A DNA stretch of 64,000 nucleotides from Homalodisca vitripennis (GCF_021130785.1 NW_025777481.1:25329-89328), one strand, 5' to 3'; positions 38,012 through 51,319 are shown, numbered from the stretch's first letter. Numbers and translations are program-made. Notes: generated from the letters alone by a model not told the origin.

Positions 38012-38949
38012 ATATTCTTAGTAAAACATTTTACATTTAGTAATATTGACGACGTAACAAAAATGTGGCATTTTAACAATTTCAAGGCCTCAAAGCAAGT
38101 TCTATTTAGACTGCATTTTGGTGTTGCATTGAACGTTACTCAACAAAGAATTGCGTACAAAAATACTTTTGACTTTTCAAATAAACCATAATTAATTTAT
38201 TTAGACCGTTAGAAAATAAACAAAGGAAGAGCAAACATGAGTTGTTTAATTGTGAGTGAGTAATCTTTTACCAATACAATTCCATTCTTCACATATGCAG
38301 TGTAAGTTTAAGGCTTCTGATCAATGAAATCATCCATATTTTAGCATGGTCTTGTAAATGAGCTGATTTCATTTAAATTTTAGAGCTGAGATAATAGATA
38401 AAGAGTAAACTATTTGCCCTTATGATTTGTTTACCATCCACATCTATTTATTACTTAACACCTTTTCCCAAGAATAGTTAGACCATTAAACAAAACAGAG
38501 CTTCAGTTCAATATCTCAAACCGCCACTGATATATAAATTATTACGAAAAACAATAAACGGAAAGAAATATAGCTAGCTTAGATACGGGATTTTATATGT
38601 TACAATGGTCCCTGAATATTGAAATAGTTTGAAGTAAATTACCTACTATGGAAATTGAAAAATTTTGTCACATTTCTGTCTGTTTTAATTACATATACTG
38701 GTATACTAGCTTGGGCCATTTACCTTGTTTAATTTATCTATACAGTAATGGCAACAATAAAAATGCTTCTTCACGTGATTCACTTCAAATAAGAGCCTGT
38801 GGCAATTTTTTTTCAACTTTTGAACCTCTTAACAATTAATTGTAAAATAATATTTAGTTAAACATGTCTACTTCCAATTAAAAAATTATATTACATCGTA
38901 AGCGTTTTCACTAAGCTTTCCATTATTACAAAGTACAAGTGAGATGTCA
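38012..38949. other. No gene seen
   Basis: AT-rich sequence without supported features. Confidence 0.5.
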
Positions 38950-39150
38950 CATTGTTGGGGCTATACATTCAAATGGAATTTTGCAAATAGATATACAGTA
39001 TGTATTTTAATGGTACTCATATCAACTGACTTCCGGACCCCAAAATTTTATCTCTTCAAACAAAAAGTCCAATCCATTGGAAAATAATATGGCTATGACA
39101 TACTTGTTATTTAATAGGTAATTGCGGGCAAAGCTACGAGTAAATGCTAG
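38950..39150 (+). mobile_element. Helitron-like 3' end, other family
   Basis: Ends AATTGCGGGCAAAGCTACG, then AGTAAATGCTAG, followed by T. The CTAG-T junction and the GC-rich motif just before it fit a Helitron 3' terminus. The 5' end is not identified. Confidence 0.3.
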
Positions 39151-39265
39151 TTAATATAAATATGTATATACATATTTTTGAAATAGGAATAAATATATAC
39201 ATATTTTAGATGTTATTATTAGAATATAAATACGTTCAACTAAGGCGTAATGTATGCAAACTTAC

Positions 39266-39363
39266 CTGAACCCTTTTTTCCTTTTATATCTTGACCAACA
39301 TACATTTCTCTAACTTTCGGAGCCTTATAACAATCTTCACGAAAGAGCCCTTTCGATACTTTT
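39266..39363 (-). CDS. Internal coding exon of an unidentified gene
   Basis: On the minus strand a 98-nt segment lies between TTTATTTACAG and GTAAGTTTG, both good splice signals. One frame is open throughout and encodes 32 residues, including KVSKGLFREDCYKAPKV and REMYVGQDIKGKKGSG. The other two frames hit stops. The peptide is basic and polar with no domain that I recognise. If real, it places the surrounding AT-rich DNA in introns of a minus-strand gene. Its phase (entered at codon position 3) does not match the donor phase of the exon at 41721, so another exon would have to lie between, or the two are unrelated. Confidence 0.5.
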
Positions 39364-41720
39364 CTGTAAATAAACCATCATATTAAAAAATGATTATAGC
39401 TGTAAATCAGTGATAAATTAGATTAAGCATACATCAGTATTTTATAGTAACAGAATAACCGTGATTTGCTATGCTATTTGTTTATTTTAATTATTTTATT
39501 GTCTACCCGCTACTGCTGTGTATTAAATACTATAATAAATAATCGTTCATTAACTTTTGTAAGTAAAAGTCCTAAAATTTCCCTGTACATCACATATTTT
39601 GCTACTCTCATATTGCAGAATCACAGGACTGTCAGGAGACATATGGAGGAGAATGTCAGGAGAGCCTCTTTATTATTATAAATATTGATTTTTCTTTTCT
39701 TTTTGAGGTAAGGTTATAAGTTTGTTGTTAATTTAGTATGGTTTAAATATTTCAATAGATTCAATTACTTTAAATTATATTTTGTATTTCAAACACCATG
39801 GAGAACGTTTTTTGGGTAAAAACATAAAATATGTACAATATTTAAATTAAACATTATATTTCATTACATTAAGAACAATCATATCAAAGTTACTAATTAG
39901 ATAAATTTCTTTCTAATTTCACACGTGCTTTGTGAAGCACATTAAAATGTATAAATGCATTAAATACAATTATTGAATAAAGACTTTTTGAACTTGAAAG
40001 TCATACTAATGGTCATACATCTGTCGTTAATACAGTTTTAGCACTTTACGAGAAAAAAACATTTAAAATCATATTACTTAAACTTTTTCACCTATTCGTC
40101 TTTTATATTAAGCCCTAACTATTACCATTATTTGCTCATTATTTAATTCATCATAAGTATTTCTTGTATTTTTTATTAGCACGTGGTATTTGTATTTATC
40201 GAGGATTGCAATGAACATATAGACAGTTAATAAATATATAAGGTTATCAAAACTTCCACTATTAAAGTTGTATAATATTTGTGATATAATTATTATATAT
40301 AATATAATTCTGCACATTTTGTTGGTGCCACCCCACTTTAAGGAGTATCCCCCAATATTTTTCATGTTTTAGAAACTTTTTCAATTGAAATGTCACAAGC
40401 TAAATCCTATATGTTATCCATAGAACAAAAATGCCTTATATTGTTTTGTATGTTTAAAAAAATAATTGTGAGAGTTTATTATTGCTTAGCGGATCTAAAT
40501 TATAATTTCACCTAGTAATAAACTGTCGTGATTGTAGTAAAAGATTTTCCTTATTTCCGGAGGTAAATATTGTATTCACTTATTTTGCACTGCTATCTTG
40601 CAGTTTTAGACAGTACAACAATAATAATTGCTATTTGTTGTTAGTCGAGCCTTTATATTCCTGTATGAGAAATAACATTAGTAACAATAACCTTAAACTC
40701 ACAACTAATATAAATACCGAGGTATATAGTTTTATACAAAGATAGAGACATGTATGTAAACTACAAAGAACAGACTTAAATTTTAAGGGTGTTCCACATG
40801 TGTATAATATGTAAAATTAACCATTATGTTATGGATGCCTATAAATCAACTGGACTTATAACCATCCATGGTAATAGATGTTTGGTAATTTTGTTGTATT
40901 ACAATCACTAGTACACTCAACAACATATTTTAAGTTTTTTTTATTTTATACTAGGAAATCAAATTTGTAATATTAAATTAGTAAAGATAGGAAATGAATA
41001 TTTCTGTCATACAAATTTAGTTATTAAACAAATATAAATGGGATGATAAGTTCTTAAGCAATGTTTTGTATTAATATCTTTAGTTTAAGTTCAGCAATAT
41101 AGTGTCTCAGCAATATCTTTGTCTGGAAATATTTTGAGTTTTTAATACTTTTCTAGGGTCTTAATGGCGTTCATATATTTATACGTTATATACCTAGAAA
41201 TCTAAAACTAAAATTTATAATTTCTGTTTTCTATCTTATTATTTGTAAAAACTAAATTAGTTTTAGTAAATATGATTAGTAAAACATAGGAAATGAATAA
41301 TTCTGTTTTAAAAATGTTTAATAGTTAATAAATATTAATCGGGCGACAATTCTTTACACTGTTTAGTTTCAATAAAATTCACATTGTAATAATAAAAATA
41401 AATATTTTAAATTTTTAAGCTTTTCAAACAAAATTTAATATTAATAGCTTTATTTTTTTACTAAGCAGTAGAGTAATATAGGGCCTTAGCAAAATATTTA
41501 TGGCTGTAAGTATTTTGAGTTATTAATATTTGTCTCAGGCCTTAGTTTATAGGAGCATATTTATATATTTATATTTATACACCTACAACTCTAGACTAAA
41601 AATGTATAACTTTACGTTAAACTAAATAAATTTCGTAAAAAAAACGTTTTGCTGACTAATTCTTTCCGGTGATAACAGAACTAACTGCTAAGGTACTCCA
41701 AATCAATGGTTTAAACTTAC
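39364..41720. other. AT-rich; LINE-like 3' end near 39990
   Basis: At about 39900-39998 the text AATAAAGACTTTTTGAACTTGAA looks like the 3' end of a LINE or SINE on the plus strand. Otherwise nothing is seen. This would be intron if the exons on either side belong together. Confidence 0.4.
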
Positions 41721-41910
41721 TCAAATCAGGAGTATGAGGCTGATCCCCGAAGCCGCTTGGATCGTAGTCAGGATCGCTGTCTGTATCGTCTATAGCTGAT
41801 GACATTTCATCTTCACTTTCTTCTTGTTCAAGAAGCTGGCGAACAGTAGCTTCATTCAGTGGAGACCTCGATGGCTTTTTCTTATTTACTTTGATAATTT
41901 CTAACCAATT
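41721..41910 (-). CDS. Acidic exon resembling the N-terminus of piggyBac transposases
   Basis: Open on the minus strand from a stop at 41911-41913 to a donor GTAAGT at 41715-41720. It encodes LNEATVRQLLEQEESEDE and then DDTDSDPDYDPSGFGDQ. Exon 1 of the piggyBac transposase at 31290-31149 has the same plan (VLEELLRCSSDSESDD; DDTDNDPDFTTDGLLGD) and an identical donor, so the two are probably related. No ATG is found in frame, and no transposase core follows within the next 2 kb on this strand. It may be a remnant of a second piggyBac, a lost start, or part of a domesticated gene. Confidence 0.45.
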
Positions 41911-42059
41911 TTATAACCGTAAAATCGACAGAAAAAAGCACTTATAGCAGGTGTAACGCACCAACATTTTAAAACTTAGATCAAACACATTTACATCTTG
42001 GATCACTAATAACTGCTATTAAATGCTGTCTCATAACAAAACATAGAAAGTTTAACTAT

Positions 42060-42355
42060 ATAGTCGGATGTTCCACCACTACTCCACTATCTATTACCAT
42101 AACGAATAACGCGTAATGATGGACCCCAACGACCAACACCCCACGACCATACCACTGACTGAAGGAACTAGGCATACAGCAGCCACCTAGCGCGAAACCT
42201 TGGAGCGGATAGTATCGTGTCTGCATCACAGTCCCCCACCCCCCCTCATCGACACTCGCGACGTGACCACGTGTACTATCAGTAACCAAGAATACACGGC
42301 GACACCGTTGATTAGTATGACTGTCTGTATTATCACCGAGACTCGCTAGCATATC
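42060..42355. promoter_or_regulatory. CpG-containing GC-rich block upstream of the acidic exon
   Basis: This stretch is clearly richer in GC and CpG than its surroundings (AACGCGTAATG; CTAGCGCGAAACC; ACTCGCGACGTGACC). It lies about 150 bp upstream, in minus-strand sense, of the exon at 41721-41910. It could be a promoter or first-exon region. A 98-codon open frame across it has no motif. The function is inferred from position only. Confidence 0.3.
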
Positions 42356-43589
42356 TCTATCTCTGTAATAATTATGGCCTGTTAAGTTTTCATAAAAAGT
42401 TAAGTATTGTTTTTTAAATATTGGGAGAGTAAAAAAAGAACTGTTTTGCTATAAAACATATTAAATTTAAAAATTAGCCTATATTATAATTTTAAATATA
42501 GTAATATTTTTGTACAAATAAAGAAATGCAGGAAATTGTGGAAATACAAAGGTGGAATCTAGATTGAACTGCAGATAGGGAGTTATTCCTTCTTTTCAGC
42601 TTATCATTCAAAAAGAAATAAACATTAGTTTCCTCACGGGGACTACGGTAGTGAGATATCGCATATCCTCATTTATTTGTTTTTTCAAAAACCATTTATG
42701 GGCGATTGCATAGCTACGGTGTTACATTTGTACAACCTTATGTGCTTTTATACAATCATAAAAAGGTAGATTAAATTGATTTTAAAGTGTATCAAAATAT
42801 TTCCTAATATATATTTAAGATATTAAATTTTATTCATAATTTACAGTATTAGCAGTAGAAAAACATGAAAAACTTCTATTACGAGTTTTACAAAACCTAT
42901 GTTTCTGAAGAGAGCCAATGTCTGGGTAAGTACTTTTGGAAGTCCCAATAGGGATTCAGTTTACAGACTGGTAGCTATGTTAATTGTAGCCACTTTGGAA
43001 AATGTTAAATCTAATGCACTTCTCGACTTTATTTTTAGTCCTATAATTCTGAGATATGTTTCATATTAAAGATATAAATGTATTTTACGCAGCCAAAGGC
43101 TTTGTAGTTTTTTCGGTAGGTTTGTCAGGTTTTTGCGAAATTATTTGCAGATAAAATTAATTTGTATTTATTAACAGACATAGAACAAATCAAGTAGGCA
43201 AATAACACCCTTTCTTAAAAACAAATAAAATAGCATGTCGTGTATAGTTTGTAAATATATAATTACTCTGCAATATTAGGACCATTTTTGAGTTACGAAA
43301 TAGAAGTAATTTTCTATTGTATATGCCAATAATAAGTGTACGATCAAATATGCTTAATAAATAATTAATCCCTTATATGGTACTTGCAGTTAACAGTTTC
43401 ATTTTTTAAATCAGGGACACAATGAGCACATTATTTTTAAGTGGCAGTCCAAACACCTGTATAAATGTGTATAAAATTATTATACTGATTATTCTTGGCC
43501 TTGACAGGGGATATTAAATACAAAAACTATCTACAGTTTAAGCCAAGTCCATAAATATATTTATTAATGGAGTTATAAGTGATTTTTCA
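42356..43589. other. No gene seen
   Basis: AT-rich sequence without supported features. Confidence 0.5.
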
Positions 43590-43760
43590 TAAACCAGTGG
43601 GGCGTAGCCCGCAGGGATGTTCGAAATAGGAATAGACCTAGGAGTTAATCAGAAGACTAAGAATATCCATATATAAAATTTCAGTTCAATTGGTCCAGTC
43701 CCTTTCACGTGATTGAAACAACGCAAACACACAAATACAAAAATATATACGCTATTAGAT
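43590..43760 (+). repeat. Dispersed repeat (3' end type), copy 1
   Basis: Text such as CCATATATAAAATTTCAGTTC, AATTGGTCCAGTCC and CGTGATTGAAACAACGCAAAC matches in layout 51320-51490 (CCATGTAAAATTTCAGTAC; GTTTACGCGTGAAACC; AAACAAACAAACAATAGCAC). Such segments are common near the 3' ends of insect mobile elements. Confidence 0.5.
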
Positions 43761-44032
43761 TTTTATATAATAACATAGTATAATGTATTTTTTTACAAAT
43801 CATCCTGAAGTGATTAGAAATAAGTTTTTGGGATACTAACACAACATATGTGAACAAGAAATAAAGTAATAATGTAGAAAAGCGTTGTACATAACAACAT
43901 TTAATATAAGTCTGATATTTCACAAATATTAACCATCACGTAAACACATATATATACGACAGCCAGTCTAAACGTATCTTATTTGAAGAACAGCGTCGTC
44001 AGGTGTTACACTTCCAAGACCCCTCGCAGATC

Positions 44033-44059
44033 GGAAGTTCCTTTTGAAAAAGAACTTCC
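44033..44059. other. Hairpin GGAAGTTC...GAACTTCC
   Basis: A near-perfect 12-13 bp inverted repeat (one mismatch) around a 1-2 base turn, in a GC-richer patch (43985-44090). Confidence 0.7.
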
Positions 44060-44999
44060 GGTGAGTGAGTTGCGAACTTAGCAGATTCTCATGGGAAGTA
44101 AACAATCCGTACTAATCTTAAATTTATTTCCTGTATTGTACTCACAAATAGGAAATAAAAGATTTAGTTAGATTTAAATATAATTAAAAGGTATTAGTTT
44201 TATATCATACCATGGTTATGAAATACAATTTAAATTTAGTAGAGCTGTGTACTTGTCACATGTAGTATAGATTACTATTATTCATATTGACACATAATTT
44301 ACCGTTCTTATTAGTTCCATATAAAATGTAACTAAAATTGTTTAAATTCCTATGAGGTTATGAGTAAAATGTTGAAATCAAACACATGAGAGGTCACATG
44401 AAGGCCATTTGTTCACTTTTTATATTTTTTAAATTTTAATTCAATAGGAAACCCTTATAAAAATCATGTGACTGAATTTAACTGTGTCTCAGAATATGTT
44501 TCTATTTTTTACAGTAGATTCTGTAGTAGTTTAAGAATGGAAATTAATGAAAACAAAATATAATTTTTATTCTAAAAAAAGTAATGAAACAAGGGGAGGA
44601 CTCATCTCTTCAATGGAGAATTTCTGAATACCTATAAGAACTCCGTTGACAGAGTGGAACTAGATAACGGAGTAAGTAATCTTATCTGATCCGTCTTTAA
44701 GTAGCTGACACAATTAACAATTATTTGTTCGAAGTACAGTCAAGTCAATATGAAAATTTAGTCAATGAGCTAAACGTAACACCTAGGCTGACGTCCTTTT
44801 TTTACTTTTCCTACAAATGAAAATGAAGTGTTGCACGTAATTATGAAAAACCAAAACATCTTCAGGTTTTGATAATATAAGTGTAGCATTAATCGAACTT
44901 ATTGCACACATAATATCGCCCTGTTCTTGCTCAGCTAATTAATTTAAGTTTCTATACTTGTCAAATTTTCAGAACAACTAAAGTCCAGTATAGTTTTGC
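44060..44999. other. No gene seen
   Basis: AT-rich. It may contain the eroded 5' part of the LINE that follows. Confidence 0.45.
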
Positions 45000-47745
45000 C
45001 AATTGACAAGAAAAACCGTTTCTGTTTAAATTGGACAATCTCAGTCCAATTAGTTTAGTTTACTTTCGGATTTTTCTAAAACTATTGAGAAATTAATGAA
45101 AATAAGATTACTTAATTATTTAAATAATACAACATTTTTTAGTAAAAACCAGTACGGTTTCATGAAGGGAAGGTCTATTGAAGATGTCCTTGTTAGTTGT
45201 TACTGACATGATTTATTCTGGTTTAAACGAAGGTAAAAAAATGTACTGGTCTTTTCGTAGATTTTAAGAAGGCATTTGATTTGGTAGACCATTGTATCAT
45301 AATGGAGGCGGCTGCAGTGAGGGGCTTGGCCTTTAGCTGGTTTCCGCAGCTTCCTTTACCGGGCGAGAGCAGCGAGTGCATGTTGGTCAAACTGTCAGCG
45401 CACCACTGCCTAGTGATGCGCGATTACGAGATGTTACAATCGAAACGTTTCGATTGTTTGGACCTATCGAGACATTTCGAAAGTGATTCCCTTAACGAGA
45501 GGTTCTTACCGAGAGGTTTTTGCCGAGATGTTCCATAGCGATTGTTTCATTGCGACACGACATCTCTTCTCGTACCGGGCAATCGAAGTGTTTGACGAAA
45601 TGTTGAAAACGAAATGATCCATAACTTTGTTTTTGCGATACACCATAAACGCTTGACGAGAGGTTTCTAGCGATTGTTTCGCTTACGTGTACGATCTATT
45701 CTTTATCTTTTACTAGGCAATCGAAATTCTAAGTGAGATATGTTTGCAGATCGACAGAAGGATTTAACTGAAATATAAAATTAATTTAGTTTACGGTACT
45801 TTTTTTACTGACTTGACTTCCGAGTTGTTTTAATGAATTACTATATTAGCAGCTACATTTAACATTTATACTAGATTAAACGCTTATTCACGTTACAATA
45901 ATGACGTATGAACAGTAAACATTCAAAAAATAAACATGGTACAAAATAAAAACATTTAATATTTTAAAAATAATAACCAAGAAAAGCTATTTATTATAAT
46001 TTAAGATAATATACTCAATCTTAATGCTTGAAGAATTATAATTTACATTTTGACTAGACACTATAAACTACTGTAATTAATGGAGAGGAGAGTGGTGCAA
46101 AACAATATAATATGGAACGGAAGTATGAAAAAACAGGTTGAGACAGGCTCGTGAAAAGTAAAACAATAACAAATTGGCTTAACGAATGCAACAATCGAGA
46201 GAAACCTTTCGATTGTAAAGACCTCTCGCTAAGCAATCGAAACAATCGTTAAGCAGAACCTCTCGAGAAGGGAACATTTCGATTGTATTAACCTCTCGCA
46301 ATCGCGCATCACTACCCACTGCCCGTCAAAACAGGGGTGGCCGCAAGGCTTTCTCTGCCACTTTATTCTTGATTTTTATTAACGATGTATTAGAGAACAT
46401 TTTTAATGCGAAGATCAGTGCATTCGCTGATGACATAGCTTTTTTATACTGTCAAACAAATAGCATACACAATTGTTACGGAACCAAATTAATGAAGATC
46501 TTTCAATTTTGAAACATTGGGTGTAAATTAAATAAAATGTTAGTAAACGTTTGAAACAACAAAGTATGTAAAACTCGATTTTAAAGATTTTAACTTTTAT
46601 TCTGATTTCAAATTTCATGAATTAAGTTATACGGATACCATAGGAGACTTATGTAACTGTAAATATATTACAAAAGGAAGACAATTTTAAATTTCTTGGA
46701 ATACTTTTTGATTCAAAATTAGCATGGGGAAAATCATATAACAGTCTTGCAAAATAAACTTAAATCCACTATAAGAAAATTTTATTTTTTTGCGAAATTT
46801 CTGTGATGACTGATTGTTACGAATTCTGTATTTTGCTCTGGTAGAGTCAAGCCTTCAGTATGGAGTTGTTTGCTGGGGAGGGACGTATAAATATTTAATA
46901 GAGAGGTTTAAGAGTCATACACAATCATTTTATGAGAATAATTACGCACAAAAGAATACGAGAGAGCTCCTTTCCTATTCGCATTCAATTTAAAATTCTA
47001 CCACTGCAACATTTGTTTATTTTTAAAACTCTTATGCTGTTTTACACTGTAAGTGGTAATTTAGGAAACAACGGTCTTAAATTATCCTACCAGAAGCACA
47101 GACCGGCGAATGTTCAGAACGCCTAAAGTCAACAAGTCAATACTAAAGCATTCTTTTCTTAAACAATGGCCCAAATATATTTTTAATAAATTGCCTTTAT
47201 AACATTAAAATGTGTGTAAATGTTAGATAATTTTGTTGTAAATTAAGAACGTTGTTGTTATTACAAGAAAAACTGTGACTCATTTTACAAAAAAAAATTT
47301 CCCCCTATAGTTATAATTTGAGTTATTATATAAATCATGTGTACAAATAAATTAGTATTTAATTAACATAAAGAAATATGTAAATAGCAAAGATTCATGT
47401 ATTTTACTTGTGTATATTTAACATAATTTCTAGTTTTCTAGTTGAGAAGGAAGGGTTATTGAGATATATTTTTTAGTTTGTAAGATAAAGATTGTAACAA
47501 GGAAAGTTTTTTTTAGTTCTGTTGGTGATTCATGCAGTCCATTATTAATCTTGTAGTGCAGGCGCCACGGGGAGCAGCCCGGCTAATATCTTAAAGAATC
47601 TATAGACTGGACTCTGATAAAAAGCCTGTTTTATTTTGTTATCCACTGACCACACTACTTGCAAAAGTGGTCAGTCAATTCCGAGTTATTATTATTATGT
47701 ATTGATGTACATTTTATGTCGGAATAAATTCATTATTCATTCATT
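45000..47745 (+). mobile_element. Non-LTR retrotransposon (jockey/CR1-like LINE), 5'-truncated and decayed
   Basis: Reverse-transcriptase motifs appear in order across frame breaks. FSKTIEKLMKIRLLNYLNN and QYGFMKGRSIEDVL are at 45066-45197. FVDFKKAFDLVDH (motif A, catalytic Asp) is at 45250-45293. VRGLAFSWF follows. After the hAT insert come PVKTGV, LFLIFINDVLENIF and SAFADDIAF (the FADD version of the YxDD box, about 46430). LVESSLQYGVVCWGG is at 46850-46885 and MRIITHKRIRESSFPI at 46932. The 3' region ends with AATAAA and ATTCATTC-type repeats near 47720-47745. The endonuclease is missing. It copies itself through an RNA intermediate, but this copy is inactive. Confidence 0.85.
45411..46315. 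mobile_element. hAT-type MITE, about 905 bp, inside the LINE
   Basis: Perfect 15-bp inverted ends: TAGTGATGCGCGATT at 45411 and AATCGCGCATCACTA ending at 46314. The flanks carry the 8-bp direct repeat CCACTGCC (45403-45410 and 46316-46323, with one extra C at the right junction). Removing one copy restores the LINE sequence. Many subterminal AATCGAAA and CGAGAGGTT motifs occur in both orientations, e.g. the palindrome AATCGAAACGTTTCGATT at 45440. No transposase is encoded. The TAGNG start and 8-bp duplication point to the hAT superfamily. Confidence 0.9.
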
Positions 47746-50339
47746 TATTCGTTATTAATATATTCATATACTACTTTAAATTATCTATAAATAACTGTGC
47801 TAATAAAAACATATTAAAATTTCTATACAATTTACCGTAATACTTTAGATTATGTGGGAGGTTATGCGAGAACAAATTACTTTTTCGTATAAATAAAAAA
47901 AATCTATTAGTACGCTACTTCAAAAGAAAATAAGTATAATAAAATAACAACTTGTTAAATGTAGCCTAAATTGAATTTATTATAAGTGAGTGATTGTAAA
48001 TTTCTGTATCAGACAAAATTGCTGAATTGGTAAAAACAATTTGTATTAATTTTGAAAACAAAATGAATTAAGGACTAACATATCTTGTAAAGATGTATAT
48101 GAGAGAAAATCATATGAGTTCCCTCGCTGCTGATATTGTTAATCATAACATTACTACAAATATTTGAAATTGTGGCAAGCTGCCACGGGTGCGATCTATT
48201 GCGTGCAATCATTACTTTGATAATTTAATTTAGAGAGCAGTACACGGGTATCGGTAAGAATATTTTGGTTGAAATGTATATAAAATTCTTCGCCCATGAT
48301 CTTGTTGTGAATTCAACGTTTAACTGTATAATATACCTGAAAAATGGCCAAAAAGATAACTGTAAATACGAATAATTTCACATAATTTACTTTAGCCTAA
48401 ACAAGTAAGACAATTAATTAATATGGTTTTAAATGTTTCAAAGTTTGGTGCGAACTCGATATTTACTTGTATACACTACCTGAAAATAGCCATTCACAAA
48501 AAAATGGATTGCTGAAGTGAGCAGTGTAAAGAATCCTAGTAGCGTGCTTACAGCAAAATTATAGTGTGTATAATTGTATACTCTATGTATTGTATAATTG
48601 TATATTAATTGCATATTGTATTTGTACCTGAAAATCGTCATAGAAATGGACGGAGCTGTAAGTATGAACAATATCAATGTGAATAAATACTTTTTATCTG
48701 GCAAATTAAGACAATTGGATCGTTCCTTTTACTTTACCTGAGTGGTATATGACATTCAGGTATGTAATCCCCAGCAATGTCTAGTACAAAGGGAAAGAAT
48801 AAAAAACTTTCCAGGAAATGAACCAAATAATGGTAATGCTGAACCACACTACTTATCAGAATGAAAGACATCCCTTTGAGGTCTAGTTTTTATATGCTTA
48901 GCAATATTAAGTATAATCATCATTACATAATATAATGTAAAGTAACTTTTTGTGTTTGTCTGTTTGTGCATCTGTATTTTCTAAAACTACTCAACGGATT
49001 TGATACGATTTTCACTGTCGGCTTCGTTACAAAATAGGGGGGATTTTTAGGTATGATACATCAATTATTGAAAGTTGAAAAAAGTTTGTATGGTGCGAAA
49101 ATTGATATTTTTGAGCTCTTTAATTGTTTATTACTGATAAACCTTACGACTTGTAACAAAATAATGTACTAAGAAACTGTACCTTTCAAAAAAGCCTACA
49201 AAAAAATTCTGCGGTAGCATATATCTATATCCAACAATGGCAATGTGCCATTTCTCGCTCTCCCTCGCTCGAAGCGTGGGAAGTGTGCGACAGAGACTGG
49301 TTGTTAATGTATCCATCATCGCTTTGAACGGCTAATTGTAATGATTTGTAATGTAATGTAATATTTTTAACACGTTCATATCTCTATTTCATAAGAGTGT
49401 TATTATTTTTTTAAGAGAAGTACAACACGTTTAGTTTGCAGATTTTACTAGTTTAAAACCTTTTATTTCATTCGATGTTATTGTTACACTTTTCAGTAAG
49501 CTTCTACCAAAATTTTAAAAGTGAGATTTTTATGATGTGTATTACAAATTTTTTCAGGGAAACAGAGTTAAATTATTGATGACAAAAGTTATTATATTAA
49601 TTTTTTATAAATGTTTAGATTTTAATTTCTATTTTTTTCACTGTCACCTGGACTTTTAAGCAATTTCCGTTATTGAAAAAAAAAGAATACAATGTGATAG
49701 TAATGAAGAGTGGAGTGTTAAGACATTATGTCTAAAGACTAAAACTATTGTATACAATTCTCTCACGGTCCGATACCTCAGACTATCCGAAAGACCTCGC
49801 AGAAGAAAAAATGTTATTGAAATTCAGAAGAAAAATAACTGTATAATATCTCAGTCTTGATTCCATCCAAATATACCAACTTTAAAAACCCTGTCGATGG
49901 TGAACAATGTGGAAAGCCTTAATTGCCTAAAAAAGATAATTAAATTGTGCTCATTTTGACTTAACGGAAGCCATTTTCGAAGACATAAAGAAACAGCGGA
50001 GATTGTGGAGATTGATGAAACCCAAATTTATATGCATATATTAGCCTACGTTATTGGTTTCAAGAAAGAGGGACAGTACAGTAATTAACTAAGTTAGTGT
50101 GGTTGTAATAGAACAATGCAGATTAGATTGTGCGTTATGGAAAAATATAAAATTTTATCAAATATTTTGAAGAATTTTGAGTTATTGATATTAGTTTGAA
50201 GCTTTCAAGATTAAACTATCATTTTTTTGTATGAATAGGGTTAATAATCTTCACATCTGTTGTGAGGACACCCTGATGAGTTGAACAAGAAAGTAAAGAT
50301 AGGAGATAGCTCAAAATACATCTTTTGATAAATAAAGAA
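47746..50339. other. No gene seen
   Basis: AT-rich. 48930-49110 (TTTGTCTGTTTGTGCATCTG; CTACTCAACGGATTTGATACG) resembles a common insect dispersed repeat. A small GC-richer patch at 49200-49300 has no motif. Confidence 0.45.
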
Positions 50340-50800
50340 GAGAATTAAAAAAGTTCAGTTGTGGTGCTTTCAAACGCTCGTTTCTTGGTATACTGGACGA
50401 AAGTTTAGCCTGATCAACTTAACAAAGTTATATTTGCTTAGTGGCGCGCCAACACAAAATTCGTCAATTACCAAGGTAACGGAGTGTGTCCGTCCCGAAC
50501 TTGAACAAATAGATAACGTGTAGTTGTTATCTGTTGCAATGAAGTAGGCGACTGTATGACCACAGCTGAAGTTCAAAGTTCGTCCACCTAGCGCTGGGAG
50601 TGATGAGTCACGAATTAAAAGTTGAGATTAGGGGACATCATGGACTGTTTTAGCGGAGTGCAGAGTTCAAGACAGATAACCGAGTTCAGCTCTGTGGGAG
50701 GATTTCTGTGATTTTTCTATATTTTTGAAGAGGGTTCTGGTTTTCGTACCGGATTGTACGTCAGGCAGACTGCACGTTAGATGTGAACTAAGATGGGTTT
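50340..50800. other. GC-richer block without recognisable coding sequence
   Basis: Contains GTGGCGCGCCAACAC, GGAGTGTGTCCGTCCCG and CCTAGCGCTGGGAGTGATG. It stands out from flanks that are far more AT-rich. It could be a non-coding first exon with promoter, or an old transposon. No splice or coding signal settles it. Confidence 0.3.
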
Positions 50801-51319
50801 TAATATTGGCCTTTAAATTTATAGTAAAATTTAAATTATAACATTTTGTTTTATATCTAATACTTAATATTTGACACGAATATTACAGTTAAAAGTTCAT
50901 TGACAATGACGCTATGCGTTTTTTCTTTAAATAAAACAGAACAATATTGTTAAAAATTTTAGAACATTTTGAGCTAGTTGGAATTGGTACATTAATTCAG
51001 AAGCACAGTCCAGCGAAATTTCATTTGCATAGTTCTTGCGGACTGGGCCGACTGTTTCAAAGGGGGTTTTGTTCAGTGTCAAATTCTGGCCATCTTATGT
51101 TTCAGGGCATTTGTAAGGTAGATGAATACTTACGTAATAGCTGAAATCTAAAACGCCTTAAAAAAATATCTGTTTTTCCTTAGAGAATGTACTTACTATA
51201 TAGTATTAAAAAATTGAACATAATAAACAATGTTTACACAGAACAGTTAATTACAATTACATGCTCCTTTAACTATTTCCCACTTTTACTGAAGAAGATG
51301 GGATTTTTCGCTATTTTAA
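50801..51319. other. No gene seen
   Basis: AT-rich. An open frame at 50947-51144 has no recognisable motif. Confidence 0.4.

Noticed and set aside
42056..42352. 98-codon minus-strand open frame in the CpG-rich block
   Set aside because: No domain or conserved motif. A GC-rich block gives long frames by chance.
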